Notes under the pieces: generated by a model
Seen by the model: the letters and a program-made list of their open reading frames with translations, nothing else
The model's database searches: none
Told to the model about the DNA's origin: nothing
Program-made: the position numbers and the translations under genes
Part shown: positions 10,905-22,329 of the stretch, piece by piece
Numbering within the stretch: the stretch's first letter is position 1
Layout of the letters: each line of letters starts with the position of its first letter
Assembly: GCF_050947335.1 (NCBI RefSeq)
Contig: NC_134993.1
Coordinates: 11,904,001-11,968,000 of the forward strand
DNA: 64,000 nt
Direction: 5' to 3'
Source: Megachile rotundata
Taxonomy: Eukaryota; Arthropoda; Insecta; Hymenoptera; Megachilidae

Positions 10905-10954
10905 TTAAAACATAGTTTTAAAAATAGTTTAATCAAAAATAGTTTATCACCGAT

Positions 10955-11259
10955 TTAAACTGTGTGATTGTCTACAATGACAAGATTCATTATTACCTCG
11001 AAATGTTACTTCAAAGAATATTTCATCTTCTTGCAACCGCCGCCATTTTTACCGACGCTGAATATTAGAGACGCGTCTCTCCCAAAAAATTGACCAAATT
11101 AGTCAACGATAAACTTTCAAATTCTATTCAGAAGATACCAAGAAACTAAAGTTATAGAAATATCCTGAAAAATTATAACCTTGATGAGTTATCTCGAAGA
11201 ATATTCAATTCCCACAACCTCCGACATTTTGCTGAATATTAGAGACTTGTCTCAAAAAC
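10955..11259 (-). repeat. Two diverged inverted monomers of the AAAATGGCGG satellite
   Basis: Two related blocks contain CCGCCATTTT (11040-11049) and CCGACATTTT (about 11222), 182 bp apart. Both are followed by GCTGAATATTAGAGAC or CGCTGAATATTAGAGACG and preceded by TCGAAGAATATT or TCAAAGAATATT text. On the minus strand this follows the satellite order (box, then AACTC/AACTT). They are shorter and more diverged than the main array. Confidence 0.62.
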
Positions 11260-11263
11260 TTAA

Positions 11264-11500
11264 CCCTTTGCGCTCCTGTGTCGAGTGTAGCTCGACATCA
11301 CATTTCTTTTGAATCTTATGAATAATTCAGATAAATAGATTGAATTGTGTATTTTCATTTATTTACTATTTATAACAAATGAAAAATGTATTTGTCATAT
11401 ACTGCACTTTGTTGCAATATATTTTACTGAGAACCCCATTTTTTATCTATTTTGTAAATGAAGGAGTTGATAGATAACAGAAATTGTGGAGTGTAAAGGG
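11264..11500. mobile_element. piggyBac-like MITE, 237 bp
   Basis: Flanked on both sides by TTAA (11260-11263 and 11501-11504). The termini are CCCTTTGCGCTCC at the left and, reverse complemented, CCCTTTACACTCC at the right (11 of 13 match). TTAA followed by CCCTTT is typical of piggyBac-superfamily ends in insects. The left subterminal region holds a perfect short hairpin, GTCGAGTGTAGCTCGAC, at about 11281. No coding capacity, so it is nonautonomous. Confidence 0.85.
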
Positions 11501-11504
11501 TTAA

Positions 11505-12239
11505 TCAACCAAAACCACCCGTCTCGAGAACAAAAACTTGATTTAATAATTTCTCCAATCAACAGAAATGTCAAGCACCACCCCGAAAAATGATAAAATT
11601 GAACAACGTAAAAAACGAAGAAATAAAAAGTTTAGAAAAAAGGTATCGACGTGTACATTGGAGACAATTTCAACTAGTAGAATCTATTTGGTGAAAAAGA
11701 ACCGTGACAAATGTAGAATCTGATCCTCGACGGGTATACGTGAGTGGAAGATCGCGCGTGTCCCAGGCGATAGGTTCGCCGATAATTCTTTCAGCCGAAG
11801 CGTTAAAAGCCCGTCTCGTGGGAACGTCGCGTCCCGAATTCCCCGGAAGATGTATGTAAGTTTTAAAAGGCGTCGTCGCAGACCCGTTATATCGCCGGCC
11901 AACTTTTCCCGCCGAAAAGTTGCCGGAACAACGAGGAAACTGGAGGTCGTCGCGAAGAAACTAAAGCCCCCTTCGTGACTTGGATGCCTGTCTAACCGAT
12001 ACCAACTTCGCATCCCGATATTTCCGAGCGTTTTCTCTATCCCGTTACTTTTATTCGACCAATCTGACCCCATCGTAACTCTTTCGAACCTTTCCGCGAT
12101 TTCTCTACGCTCGTGCGACTGTCCTCTTCCGAGATTGCGTGTCGGTTTTTTCTTTGTGTGCGATTTAGATGTGGACGTTCGATAAATAACTGGTACATAA
12201 ATGTTTACTTGTTATAGATTGGGTTCAATTTTTACTGGG
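11505..12239. other. CpG-containing island, no gene recognised
   Basis: Contains a 129-codon minus-strand frame (11684-12073) with basic and Ser/Arg-rich composition, no signal peptide and no motif I recognise. The base composition (GTCGTCGC, CGCCGG words) differs sharply from the AT-rich neighbours, so it could hold an exon or a conserved non-coding element, but no splice-supported structure is evident. Confidence 0.4.
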
Positions 12240-12480
12240 TTGATTTGGATTTGATAATTGATGCTAATCGCGTAGAAGTGAATTTTGTTGGATTTTTGTG
12301 GTTGGAATTGAATCATGCTCAGTTGTAAGTGGAATTATGGTGAATTGTGAGTAGAATTGAGTTATGTTGAATTGGTATGGGTAGAATTGAATTACGGTGA
12401 ATTGTAATGTGAAGGTTATATATGTACATATGATGTCATATGTTATGTATGACATAATATATTATACTTTATTAATTATC
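12240..12480. repeat. Degenerate GAATTGAATTATGGT repeat
   Basis: Five or six loose copies of a 20-30 bp unit containing GAATTGAATTA and GGTGAATTGT, then a CATATG/TATGACATA stretch near 12430. Strongly decayed. Confidence 0.6.
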
Positions 12481-12519
12481 ACGTGTGAATAATTGTATTA
12501 AAATTTACTGAAACAATAT

Positions 12520-13720
12520 ATCAAAGTTGACTGAATATCATATGTGAGTCAACATAGTTAAATTTGTTAAATATCACATATGAGTCAACATAGTTAAATT
12601 TGTTAAATATCACATATGAGTTAACATGCTCAGATTTGTTAAATATCACATGTGAGTCAACATACTCAAGTTTGTTAAATATCACATATGAGTCAACATA
12701 GTTAAATTTGTTAAATATCACATATGAGTCAACATACTCCAATTTATCAAATATCACATATGAGTCAACATAGTTAAATTTGTTGAATATCGCATATGAG
12801 TCAACATACTCAAGTTTGTTAAATATCACATATGAGTGAACATACTCACGTTTGTTAAATATCACATGTGAGTGAACATACTCAAATTTGTTAAATATCA
12901 CATATGAGTCAACATACTCAAGTTTGTTAAATATCACATATGAGGCAACATACTCACATTTGTTAAATATCACATAAGAGTCAACATACTCAGATTTGAT
13001 AAATATCACATATGAGTCAACATACTCTAATTTGTTAAATATCACATATGAGTCAACATACTCTAATTTGTTAAATATCACATATGAGTCAACATAGTTA
13101 AATTTGTTAAATGTCGCATATGAGTCAACATAGTTAAATTTGTTAAATATCACATATGAGTGAACATACTCTAATTTGTTAAATATCACATATGAGTCAA
13201 TATACTCCAATTTATCAAACATCACATATGAGTCAACATACTCCAATTTATCAAATATCACATATGAGTGAACATACTCTAATTTATCAAATATCACATA
13301 TGAGTCAACATACTCCAATTTATCAAATATCACATATGAGTCAACATACTCCAATTTATCAAACATCACATATGAGTCAACATACTCCAATTTATCAAAT
13401 ATCACATATGAGTCAACATACTCCAATTTATCAAATATCACATATGAGTCAACATACTCAAATTTGTTAAATATCACATATGAGTGAACATACTCTAATT
13501 TATCTAATATCACATATGAGTCAACATACTCCAATTTATCAAATATCACATATGAGTCAATATATTAAATTTGACTAAATATCACATATGATTTAACACA
13601 TTAAAATTGAGTACCTATCACAAATGAATCAGTATACAATAACTTACTGAATAACACATGAATCACTCAAAATGAAAGATCACATATGAGTACACATATG
13701 AAAATTTGCCAAATGTTACA
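12520..13720. repeat. 36-bp satellite with TGAGTCA in most units
   Basis: About 29 clear copies (12530-13565), then decaying copies to 13720. The 36-bp unit is CACATATGAGTCAACATA plus an 18-bp variable half. Two variable halves occur: a GTTAAATTTGTTAAATAT type that predominates before 13190 and a CTCCAATTTATCAAATAT type that is nearly homogeneous from 13190 to 13560. Because 36 is a multiple of three, a 342-codon minus frame (12521-13549) stays open with a 12-residue period. It has no start context, signal or domain, and an overlapping + frame is equally repetitive, so I do not treat it as a gene. Most units carry TGAGTCA next to CATATG. Confidence 0.95.
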
Positions 13721-14604
13721 CATGCATAAATTTTATATAAGAGTCAATGTATTGCAATTAACATATGAATATGAATATGTAGCATATGAATGAATCTATC
13801 ACATATGAATGAACCTAATAAAATTTACCAAACACAAATCAATATATTATCATATACCAAATATCACACATGAATGAATTCACTAAAAATCACTAAAAAT
13901 TCCAAAGAAAAAAAACCAGTATAATCAATAAATATACTAAACCTCAAATCATCTAAAAAATAACTCCAAAATACACGTCTCGTTAAATAATTCCAAACTC
14001 GAATTAATAAAACCCTGATCGATGTCGCCCGACATCTCGGAGAGCGCCATAACAGCTTTACAACGACAGAAATTAATAATGTTTCGTGGCCACGTACAGT
14101 TCTGTCAGTTGATTCGTAATGGGCTCGTTATATCAAGAGAGATAAAAGCAGAGAAAGAAAAACGATACAGAAGAAGGAAGAAAGATGGCGGAGCAACCGG
14201 AAGGAGGAAGACAGGGCACGTATGCCGGAGGAGTTTGTCAAAGTAATTCGAGCACTCGTCTCGCTATCATTCCTGTCACGTACCTTCAAGTTCTTGTCTT
14301 TACCACCTCGGATCCTTATTATCCTATATCCGTGACCATAATCCTGGTGCTTGCCGAATGACCTCGACCCAGCCGTGAAATCGTTGTAATAACGCCCCAG
14401 GACGTTTTAATCATGTTTGATAGCCGGCAAAACTTCACCTACTCGTGTTACGGCTGATTTAACAAGCAGACTTTATTGTTGTTTAGTTGTTAAGCGAACT
14501 CTTTTGTTCGTTTAATGACGCGATTTCCGGGGAATTAGAACGATCTCGAGGTTTTTGGGAAAATGGATCTGGGAGCTTTATGGGGAGAGATTCTTAAGGA
14601 GATG
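13721..14604. other. Island after satellite decay, no gene recognised
   Basis: 13721-13980 retains scattered CACATATGAAT relics. From 14000 the sequence becomes CpG-containing, with a 74-codon + frame (14022-14246) that I do not recognise. AAGATGGCGG at 14182-14191 matches the YY1/Pho core. Confidence 0.45.
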
Positions 14605-15265
14605 TGGTATAGCAAGGTGTACGGTGGATATGTTAAAGAAATTGGAGCGAAAGATACAGTTTATATGTTAGAGACATTGTAGCGGGATGTACAGTATATA
14701 TGTTAAATACGTTGCAGCAAGGTATACACTGTATATGTTAAATAAATTGTAGCAAAAGATATACTATGTGTATATTCATTAAATTGTAGCGAAAGATACA
14801 TTACGTATGCTAAAGAAATTGTAGCAAGGTGTACAGTGTATATGTTAAATAAATTTGAGCAAGATATACACTGTATATGTTAAGTAAATTGCAGCAAAAA
14901 ATACACTGTATATGTTAAATAAATTTTAGCAAAAGATACAGTATATGTATGCTAAAGAAAATGTAGCAAGACATACACTGTATATGTTAAATAAATTATA
15001 GCAAGATATACAGTATATATGCTAAATAAATTGTAGCAAAAGATACAGTAATATATATTAAATAAATTATAGCAAAAGATACAGTAATATATCTTTAAAA
15101 AATCGTAGCAAAAGATACACTATATAAGTTATATAAATTGCAGCAAGATATACAGCATATATATGTTAAACAAATTTCACCAAAAGACACAGTGTATACG
15201 TTAAAGAAATTGTACCAAAAAATACAGTGCACATATTCAATAAATTATACCAAAGAATGCAGTGC
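14605..15265. repeat. 35-36 bp minisatellite
   Basis: About 18 degenerate copies of a unit containing TTGTAGCAAAAGATACA and CTGTATATGTTAAATAAA. TATATGTTA words at 14696 and 14732 and at 14839, 14874 and 14909 give spacings of 35-36 bp. Both edges decay gradually. Confidence 0.9.
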
Positions 15266-16845
15266 ACAGTTTTTGACGAGAAATTAAAAAGTACAATATT
15301 GATTCAACTTCATAAAAGAATTTAAACTTCAATTTCCATTTGTTTTTTTAAAGAAACATGTTTGGTATACTTCTAGTACTTTTAAGAATATAATTCCTCA
15401 AATTTATGTAAATGTACTTTCTTTGAAAGATTTGAGATTGCTTTATGTTACATTTTGCTAACCGTTCATATAATTAAAAATTAAAAATAAACAAATGATT
15501 AAATGTAGGGTATGTACACATTGGTTCACTCTTCCAATTAACATAAATGTAGATTTCAAGTAAAATTTCTTTACCAGTTCGAAGATTTTAAGTTAGAAAC
15601 TCGCGAAGTGGTGAGATTAGCTTGAATATCAAAATGGCCGACCAGATACGATATTAAATCTTTCATACTTCCCCAATTCTCAAGAAAAAGTAACAAAACA
15701 CTTTAATTCATCTGAAAGAAGTCAAAACCCGAAAATAATCTCAGTACGAATTTCCAGAAGTAATCTAAAAAGTCTACCAATTTGAATTTCCCGCCATAAG
15801 AACGCCCCATCGAAAGTTTCGAATTTCCAAGAATTTTGAATTCCGCCGTTCCATTATTCCTGTCAGGCCATAAAAAACCTGTCGATATAAATTCCATGGA
15901 AAGGTAGTATCTCGCTTTTCATTAAATTACACGAATTCGCGGCGCTGGCTCAAAGATTTTCTATATCGTTCCTTGTTCGTCGCCGAAAGTACATATCGCT
16001 TCTCCAGAGATTCCTCGCACTGGAAACGATTAACTGAATTCCTTGGGATCGCTGTGCACGTAGCCGAGCTAAAAGCGATTCTTCTTCTTTCCTCTCATCT
16101 TCGTTGAATGCAACCTTAGCACGGTTCGATCTTCTAATTCAGTTTGCAGCTTGAAAAGCTCGGAGGTAATTACATTTGAACGATAAATCATAAACAAAAA
16201 TTTGATAGTTTTCTTAATTACGTGTTCGGAAAATGCGGCTGTTTAATATCCAGTTCATCGAAACTCGTTAAAGCCGGAATTTGCTTGATTATACCGATTC
16301 TTCGAGCGAATTCATCGGACAGACATATTCGTTTAACGCGGCGAATATATCAAAAAGGTCCCACCCCCCTGCGAATCGGTAGCCACTTTCAGCGAGAAAT
16401 TACGAAATTTCATCGTTAAAATCGTTCCGATACGTCGAAACGAAATTGTATCCTTCGTACACACACGCGCATATTTATTACGATGAATTCGACGCAATGG
16501 CCGAAAAACATTTATTGCGATACGAAGAGAATGAACAACGCGCGTTGCAATATTCTCCCGGACTGTTTTCCGCACTTTTCGCGTATAACCTCCGAACATT
16601 TCGATTCAATCGACGACACGGGCTGTTCGTAAAATTATTAATTACCCGAACGTTATATGCAAAACTCTCGATTACGTGCCGCGGTGAAAATATTCAATCA
16701 ACGACAAAAGGATTCATCATGCGCCGCGTAATAGCCACGAGCAGCTGTCTTCAGCTGGAAACAGACATACGATAAACCATATATGTACCATCTCGTGTTT
16801 GTTGCGTTTAAGAGAGATTAGGAAACCCGCATACAGCCGACGCAT
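15266..16845. other. Non-repetitive island, no gene recognised
   Basis: About 1.6 kb. 15266-15600 is AT-rich. 15590-15660 contains AATATCAAAATGGCCGAC, a likely relic of the 209-bp satellite. 15700-16800 is CpG-containing, with overlapping open frames on both strands (plus 16222-16419 and 16446-16775, minus 16333-16599), none with a recognisable domain. Opposed open frames in one patch are expected from stop-poor GC-richer DNA. Confidence 0.45.
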
Positions 16846-18640
16846 TGTGCACTCCTGACAACACGTCAACCTACAATCTCCAGCGTTGATGAAAATGCCG
16901 ACCGAATTCCAAGATGATGAACTAAATATCGCTTGAGATAACTCTTCAACCTATTTCTGTATTGGTTCTATTTATACCTTTACTTCATATTTCTAACATT
17001 TAGTATTAATCAAAATTTAAGATATGAACTAAATATAATTTCTCAAACTAGTTTTATATCTGTTTAAAATATTAGTAAGTTAATTTTTGGTTATGTTCAT
17101 TCTTAAGACGTCGATCTGTAACTGCTAGCTTTAATCAAAATGGCGGCTGAGCTCTAAGATGCTTTCGAACTAAATTCTCTTCGGAATAACTTTTCAAACT
17201 AGTTTTATATTGGTTCAAAATATCACAGAGTTGTAATTATTTACATTGGTTCATCTACAATCTATTTATTATGTCTACAGAATTGTTTAGTTGACTTTTG
17301 GTTATGTTCATTCTTAGGACGTCGATCTGTAGCGTCCGGCGTCAATCAAAATGGCGGCCGAGCTCTAAGATGATCTCGAACTAAATTCTCTTCGGAATAA
17401 CTTTTCAAACTAGTTTTATATTGGTTCAAAATATCACAGAGTCGTAATTATTTGCATTGGTTCATCTACGATCTATTTATTATGTCTACAGAATTGTTTA
17501 GTTGACTTTTGGTTATGTTCGTTCTTAGGACATCGATATGTAGCTGCCAGCTTTAATCAAAATGGCGGCCGAACTCTAAGATGATCTCGAACTAAATACT
17601 CTTCGGAATAACTTTTCAAACTAGTTTTACATTTGCTCAAAATGTTACAGAGTCGTAATTACATTGATTAAAACATAATTTACTTGTATATTTGTGAAGT
17701 TACTTAACTAACTTTCGTTTATGTTCATTTTTGGTTAGACGTCGATCTGTAGCGTCTGGCGTCAATCAAAATGGCGGACGGACGGTAAGATCTTCACGAA
17801 CTAAGCGCTCTTCACGATAACTTCTCAAACTAGTTTTACATTCGCTCAAAATGTTACAGAGTCGTAATTACATTGATTGAAACATAATTTACCTGTATAT
17901 TTGTGAAGTTACTTAATTAACTTTCGTTTATGTTCATTTTTGGTTAGACGTCGATCTGTAGCGTCTGGCGTCAATCAAAATGGCGGACGGACGCTAAGAT
18001 CTTCACGAACTAAGCGCTCTTTACGATAACTTCTCAAACTAGTTTTACATTTGCTCAAAATGTTACAGAGTCGTAATTACATTGATTGAAACATAATTTA
18101 CTTGTATATTTGTGAAGTTACTTAATTAACTTTCGTTTATGTTCATTTTTGGTTAGACGTCGATCTGTAGCGTCCGGCGTCAATCAAAATGGCGGACAGA
18201 CGCTAAGATCTTCACGAACTAAGCGCTCTTCACGATAACTTCTCAAACTAGTTTTACATTCGCTCAAAATGTTACAGAGTCGTAATTACATTGATTGAAA
18301 CATAATTTACCTGTATATTTGTGAAGTTACTTAATTAACTTTTGTTTATGTACATTTTTGGTTAGACGTCGATCTGTAGCGTCCGGCGTCAATCAAAATG
18401 GCGGACAGACGCTAAGATCTTCGCGAACTAAGCGCTCTTCACGATAACTTCTCAAACTAGTTTTACATTTGCTCAAAATGTTACAGAGTCGTAATTACAT
18501 TGATTGAGACATAATTTACTTGTATATTTGTGAAGTTACTTAATTAACTTTTCTTTATGTTCATTTTTGGTTACGGAATTAATCTATAATATCTAGTGTC
18601 TATCAAAATGGCGGCACTGTATGTTATCACTTTAACTTGC
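16846..18640 (+). repeat. 209-bp satellite carrying AAAATGGCGG
   Basis: Eight well-formed monomers and one decayed leading monomer. The TGGCGG word falls at 17141, 17352, 17563, 17772, 17981, 18190, 18399 and 18609, spacings of 211, 211, 209, 209, 209, 209 and 210 bp. Unit landmarks in order are GACGTCGATCTGTAGCGTC, GGCGTCAATCAAAATGGCGG, TAAGATCTTCACGAACTAAG, GATAACTTCTCAAACTAG, ATGTTACAGAGTCGTAATTA and TTTATGTTCATTTTTGG. The four units between 17690 and 18540 are nearly identical, while the left units are more diverged, so the right part was homogenised more recently. No open frame. Dispersed relatives lie at 8.6, 9.8, 11.0, 11.2 and 15.6 kb. Confidence 0.96.
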
Positions 18641-19544
18641 CTTCTTCTATTAAAAAATTTGTGAATTCCACCATCAATTTCTTAAATATCAAACATTCCA
18701 TGTAATACTAAGTGTCATTATCAATTTTCCAAGTACCCAATTTTTCAGCCTTCCAAAACCCCAACTGAGTAAATTAAAAAATCTACGTCCAACGACGATC
18801 GCAATTCCCCCAAAAGTAGTATCCGTTAAATTTTAATTATATTAGAAGATAGTTCTTCGCGCAGAGACAGTAGCTAAACCACAATAATTTAGAGAGCAAT
18901 TTAGAGAATCATTACTAACAAATCAACGAGAATTCCAGCCTCTCTGGTTCCGATAATTTATCGATAGCCGAACACCGATTTCGCCGTTGCGAAGCGCGTG
19001 AGAGAGGGTGGCTTAATTAAAAATATTAATTAATCGAGTACTGGGTACCGGTGCGCGGACCGAATTCGATTTTCGATATAAATAATTCTGGATCGATTCG
19101 GAACGAAATTCCGGCACACGGTCTAATTTGGCCCATTTGTAAATCATAAGGAACCTTTCAAACGATGCGTTTTTAATTAGACGATGAGCGCGGTGCATTT
19201 AATTAACCTCCCGGTCTCACGCAAAATTTAGGAAACAATGTGAGTTCTTTCTCGTCGTGTTTCGAATGTCTGGGACAAAGGGGGCAAAAACGGGGCGGTC
19301 GTGGTCGTTGATCGATTATCGACTCGATTTAATTGCTGCGAGGAGACTGGACGAAATTTTGTCTTTTATTGATTAGGGATTATTATGCTTGTGGTGCTGT
19401 GGGTAAACGTGATGTTAAGGTTCTTGAGAGCGGAAGGTAATTTAGGAATTTAGATGGTTGGTTGGGATTTGAAATTTTTTAATTTTTTAGATGACAGATT
19501 TCCTGATTGTACGTTTTTTAATGTTACTGCTTATTGGATAGCTG
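18641..19544. other. Non-repetitive island, no gene recognised
   Basis: About 0.9 kb, CpG-containing between 18840 and 19320 (a 61-codon minus frame at 19013-19198 is unrecognised), AT-rich at both edges. Confidence 0.45.
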
Positions 19545-19705
19545 GTGGTTTCATTCAATCTTCTTAACTTTTTAATTATGTCAATTATGTCAATTGTGTC
19601 AATTCTTTCAATTCTTTCAATTCTTTTTATTCTTCCATTTTTTTTTAATTCTCTCAGTCCTCTCAATACCTTCCATTCTTTTAATTCTTGCAATATTCAA
19701 TATTT
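19545..19705. repeat. TCAATTCTTT microsatellite
   Basis: Short array of a 9-10 bp unit: TCAATTATG, then TCAATTCTTT, then TTCTTCC and TTTAATTCT variants. Same class as the arrays at 1655 and 7685. Confidence 0.85.
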
Positions 19706-20554
19706 CATTTTTAATTCATAAAAATTTAGAAGTATACGAGCTTGATATATCAAGAATGTATGAGTTAACTAATTTGAACTTGATGAAACCTAATAATTTG
19801 AAAACCTACAAAATAACTCATTCACCGCTCACAATAATAGAATAGGAAAAAAAACCACTGCAGAAAAAGCGCGGCAATTATCCAAAGCGCATTCTTTCCA
19901 GACCACCGTTACGTTTCGGACAAATTGAAACTAATAACATTCAACCGTGAACGGACACCGAAGCACAAACCGTTGCGCAAAGTGCTCCTCCTAATTTCAT
20001 TAAAAAAATTCCACCAACTAACGCAACGCTTCTTCGAGGCGCGTGTCCCCGAACGAGAATTCACTCGTTTCGAACATACAGTGAATAAAAAAAAACAACA
20101 AGGAAAAAAGAAGAAACAGGGAAGCATCGGAAAAGGTGTCGACGAACAACGGAGCGGGACGAATTTCTGAAATATTTTTCGCGAGGAAATTTCGAGAATT
20201 CGCCGACGCAACGTGCCAGGAATTCTTCGAGGAAATTTATGGATCCTCGACGAAGTCTCGGTCGAGCTTCGTGAAAGCCCCAGAGATATAATTACGGGCC
20301 TGGCAGGGGGTTAGCGAAGGGAAATAAAGTTTCATTCGTTAATACCCCGTGAGTTCGAGGCGAAGGACTAGCGAAAATAACGCGGCGTGAATCGATACGA
20401 TGAAAAAAACGGGATTCAAACGTTTGCTTTTAAACTGTTTATTTCTTCGAGCTTTTAAAGCGTTGACGAGGAGGCAAACATGTGATAGAGAACAATTCTT
20501 TAGAGGCAAATCCATCATTCTTTTAGACTATGTGTACAGATGTCAACTCAGGAG
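19706..20554. other. Island, no gene recognised
   Basis: CpG-containing from 19860 to 20420, with overlapping frames of 81-100 codons on both strands (19925-20170 plus, 19909-20211 minus). These encode basic, low-complexity peptides without known motifs. An 83-codon plus frame at 20400-20651 runs into the next repeat. Confidence 0.42.
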
Positions 20555-21324
20555 ACGCAAAAGAAGCTCTATTGGTATCAATATACAGGGTGTTCAAAGA
20601 AATTCAATACTCATGTGGTTTTGTCACTTCATGCATCTGTCTAATCCTTGAATAGGGACGTTGAAAAGAACCTCTAACGCCAAGCTTTCGGTCGGTGAAT
20701 AATAATAGCACATGGTTCTTGATTGTAACTGATTTTTATTACATTACATTCATGAAATATCCTCAATATACAACTATAATCACAAGTCATATTGTACTAA
20801 TCTTGAATAGATAATAATTTTCCCCGCACTTCAAGATAAAAACCACACGTGTCCTCCCATGACACCCGCAGTCAACCCACGAGTGAGACCCAAAAGAAGC
20901 TACCTATCCAGTTACATTTCGGCAAATAATGACAATAACTGCAGCAATTCGCACTATCGAGACTGCCTGTCATTTTCGCCTAATTTCGAGCCAATACTAT
21001 CGCCGAAAATACGTGTGAGTCTAGGCGACATTTCTCTTCTGACCAATTGGGGTCCTTCCGAACCTGGGTCAACCACCGCGCGCCAATTCCTGGCTCGACT
21101 ACGGTATGTACTGTAGACAATCCTGTTCCTGGCGCGTTGGAGCCAGGTTTAAGGGACGCCTACCGTAGAACAGTCCCACGTGACGTTCCGACGTGACTAC
21201 TCGAAACGTTTGCCTGCCCTTGTTCTTTGACTCAATTGTGCGCGACCAATAGTACTATCGCCGAAAATACGTGTGAGATGTCCATTTTTCTATTCTGACG
21301 AATTGAAGCTGTGGATCTTCTAAA
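20555..21324. repeat. Composite dispersed repeat, copy B, conserved module
   Basis: Matches copy C from AAAAGAAGCTCTATTGGTA (20557) onwards and copy A from GCATCTGTCTAA (about 20630). It contains ACAGGGTGTTC at 20585, missing from A but present as ACAGGGTGTTA in C. The 85-codon frame is at 20859-21116. Relative to A it differs by Pro-to-Ser, Ser-to-Gly, Arg-Ala to Trp-Gly and Ala-to-Thr with no silent change that I saw, which argues against coding. Confidence 0.87.
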
Positions 21325-22000
21325 TACTTGCGTCACGAATGCGTTAAGAGTGCGTCACGAATGCATTAAGGGTGAGTCAAGGGTGCGTCAAGGTTTCGAT
21401 AAGGGTGCAATAAAGGTGCACCAAGAGTGCGTCAAGGATGCGTCAAGGGTGCATCAAAGGTTCGTCAAGGGTCCGTCAAGGGTGCGTCACCAGTGCATTA
21501 AGTGTGCGACGACGTTGCGTCAAGGGTGCGTCACGATTGCCTTAATAGTGCGACGAGGTTGCGTCAAGGGTGCGTCAGGAATGCCTTAAGAATGCGTCAC
21601 ATATGCGTCAAGGGTGCGTCAAGGTTTCAACAAGGGTGCAATAGGGGTGCACCAAGAGTGCGTCAAGGGTGCGTCAATGATGTGTCAAGGGTGCATCAAG
21701 GGTGCGTCAGGGGTCCGACAAGGGTGCGTCACCAATGAATTAAGTGTGCGACGATGTTGCGTTAAGGGTGCGTCACAAATGCGTCGAGGGTGCGTCATGA
21801 ATTGGTTAACGGTGCGTCACAAATGTGTCAAGGGTGCGTCATGAATTGGTTAAGGGTGCGTCACAAATGCGTCAAGGGTGCGTCAAGGATGTGTCAAGGA
21901 TGCGTCAAGGGTGCATCAAGGGTGCGATAAGAGTACGACAAGGTTGCGTCAAGGGTGCGTCAGGAATGCCTGAAGAGTGCGTCACGAATACGTCAAGAGC
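21325..22000. repeat. TGCGTCA minisatellite, copy B
   Basis: Same 10-bp GTGCGTCAAG-based units as copy A, with AAGTGTGCGACGACGTTGCG blocks. It ends at TCACGAATACGTCAAGAGCAA, the same exit sequence as copy C. Several overlapping frames rich in Cys, Val, Arg and Gly are repeat translations. Confidence 0.93.
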
Positions 22001-22329
22001 AATCATATCACTAATTCCCCACCTCCCTAAATCGCCAATTACCTAATTTTCTATATCCCTAATTCTCTACCTCCCTAAATTCCCAACTACCTAAGTCGCT
22101 GCATCCCCAATTCCCCAACTTCCTAAACCTCCACTCCCTAAATCCCCATATTCCCAACTCCCAACTACCCAATTCCCCACATCCCTAATTCTCCACCTCC
22201 CTAAATCCCCAAATCCCCAAAACCCACCCTCCAAATCCCAAATGCGACCTCCTCAATTTCCCCAACCCCACATTCCCAAACCTCAAGTTTCCCAATATGC
22301 CAAAAGCTAAATTCCTACCCATCCACAAA
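22001..22329. repeat. C-rich tail of composite repeat, copy B
   Basis: Degenerate units of about 12-20 bp such as CTAATTCCCCACCTCCCTAA and CCCAATTCCCCAACTTCCTA. Almost base for base shared with 62225-62560. The G-rich complement could form G-quadruplex structures. Confidence 0.9.

Noticed and set aside
12521..13549. 342-codon minus-strand frame with a 12-residue repeat
   Set aside because: The frame is open only because the 36-bp unit lacks stops in that register. The opposite strand is also open in part, and no start context, signal or domain is present.
16222..16775. Exons on opposite strands in the 16-kb island
   Set aside because: Opposed overlapping frames of 65-109 codons are what stop-poor, GC-richer DNA gives by chance. 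No splice or domain evidence.
20583..20596. ACAGGGTGTTC as the end of a known transposon
   Set aside because: Similar words occur at the edges of many insect repeats, but no paired inverted end or target duplication was found nearby.
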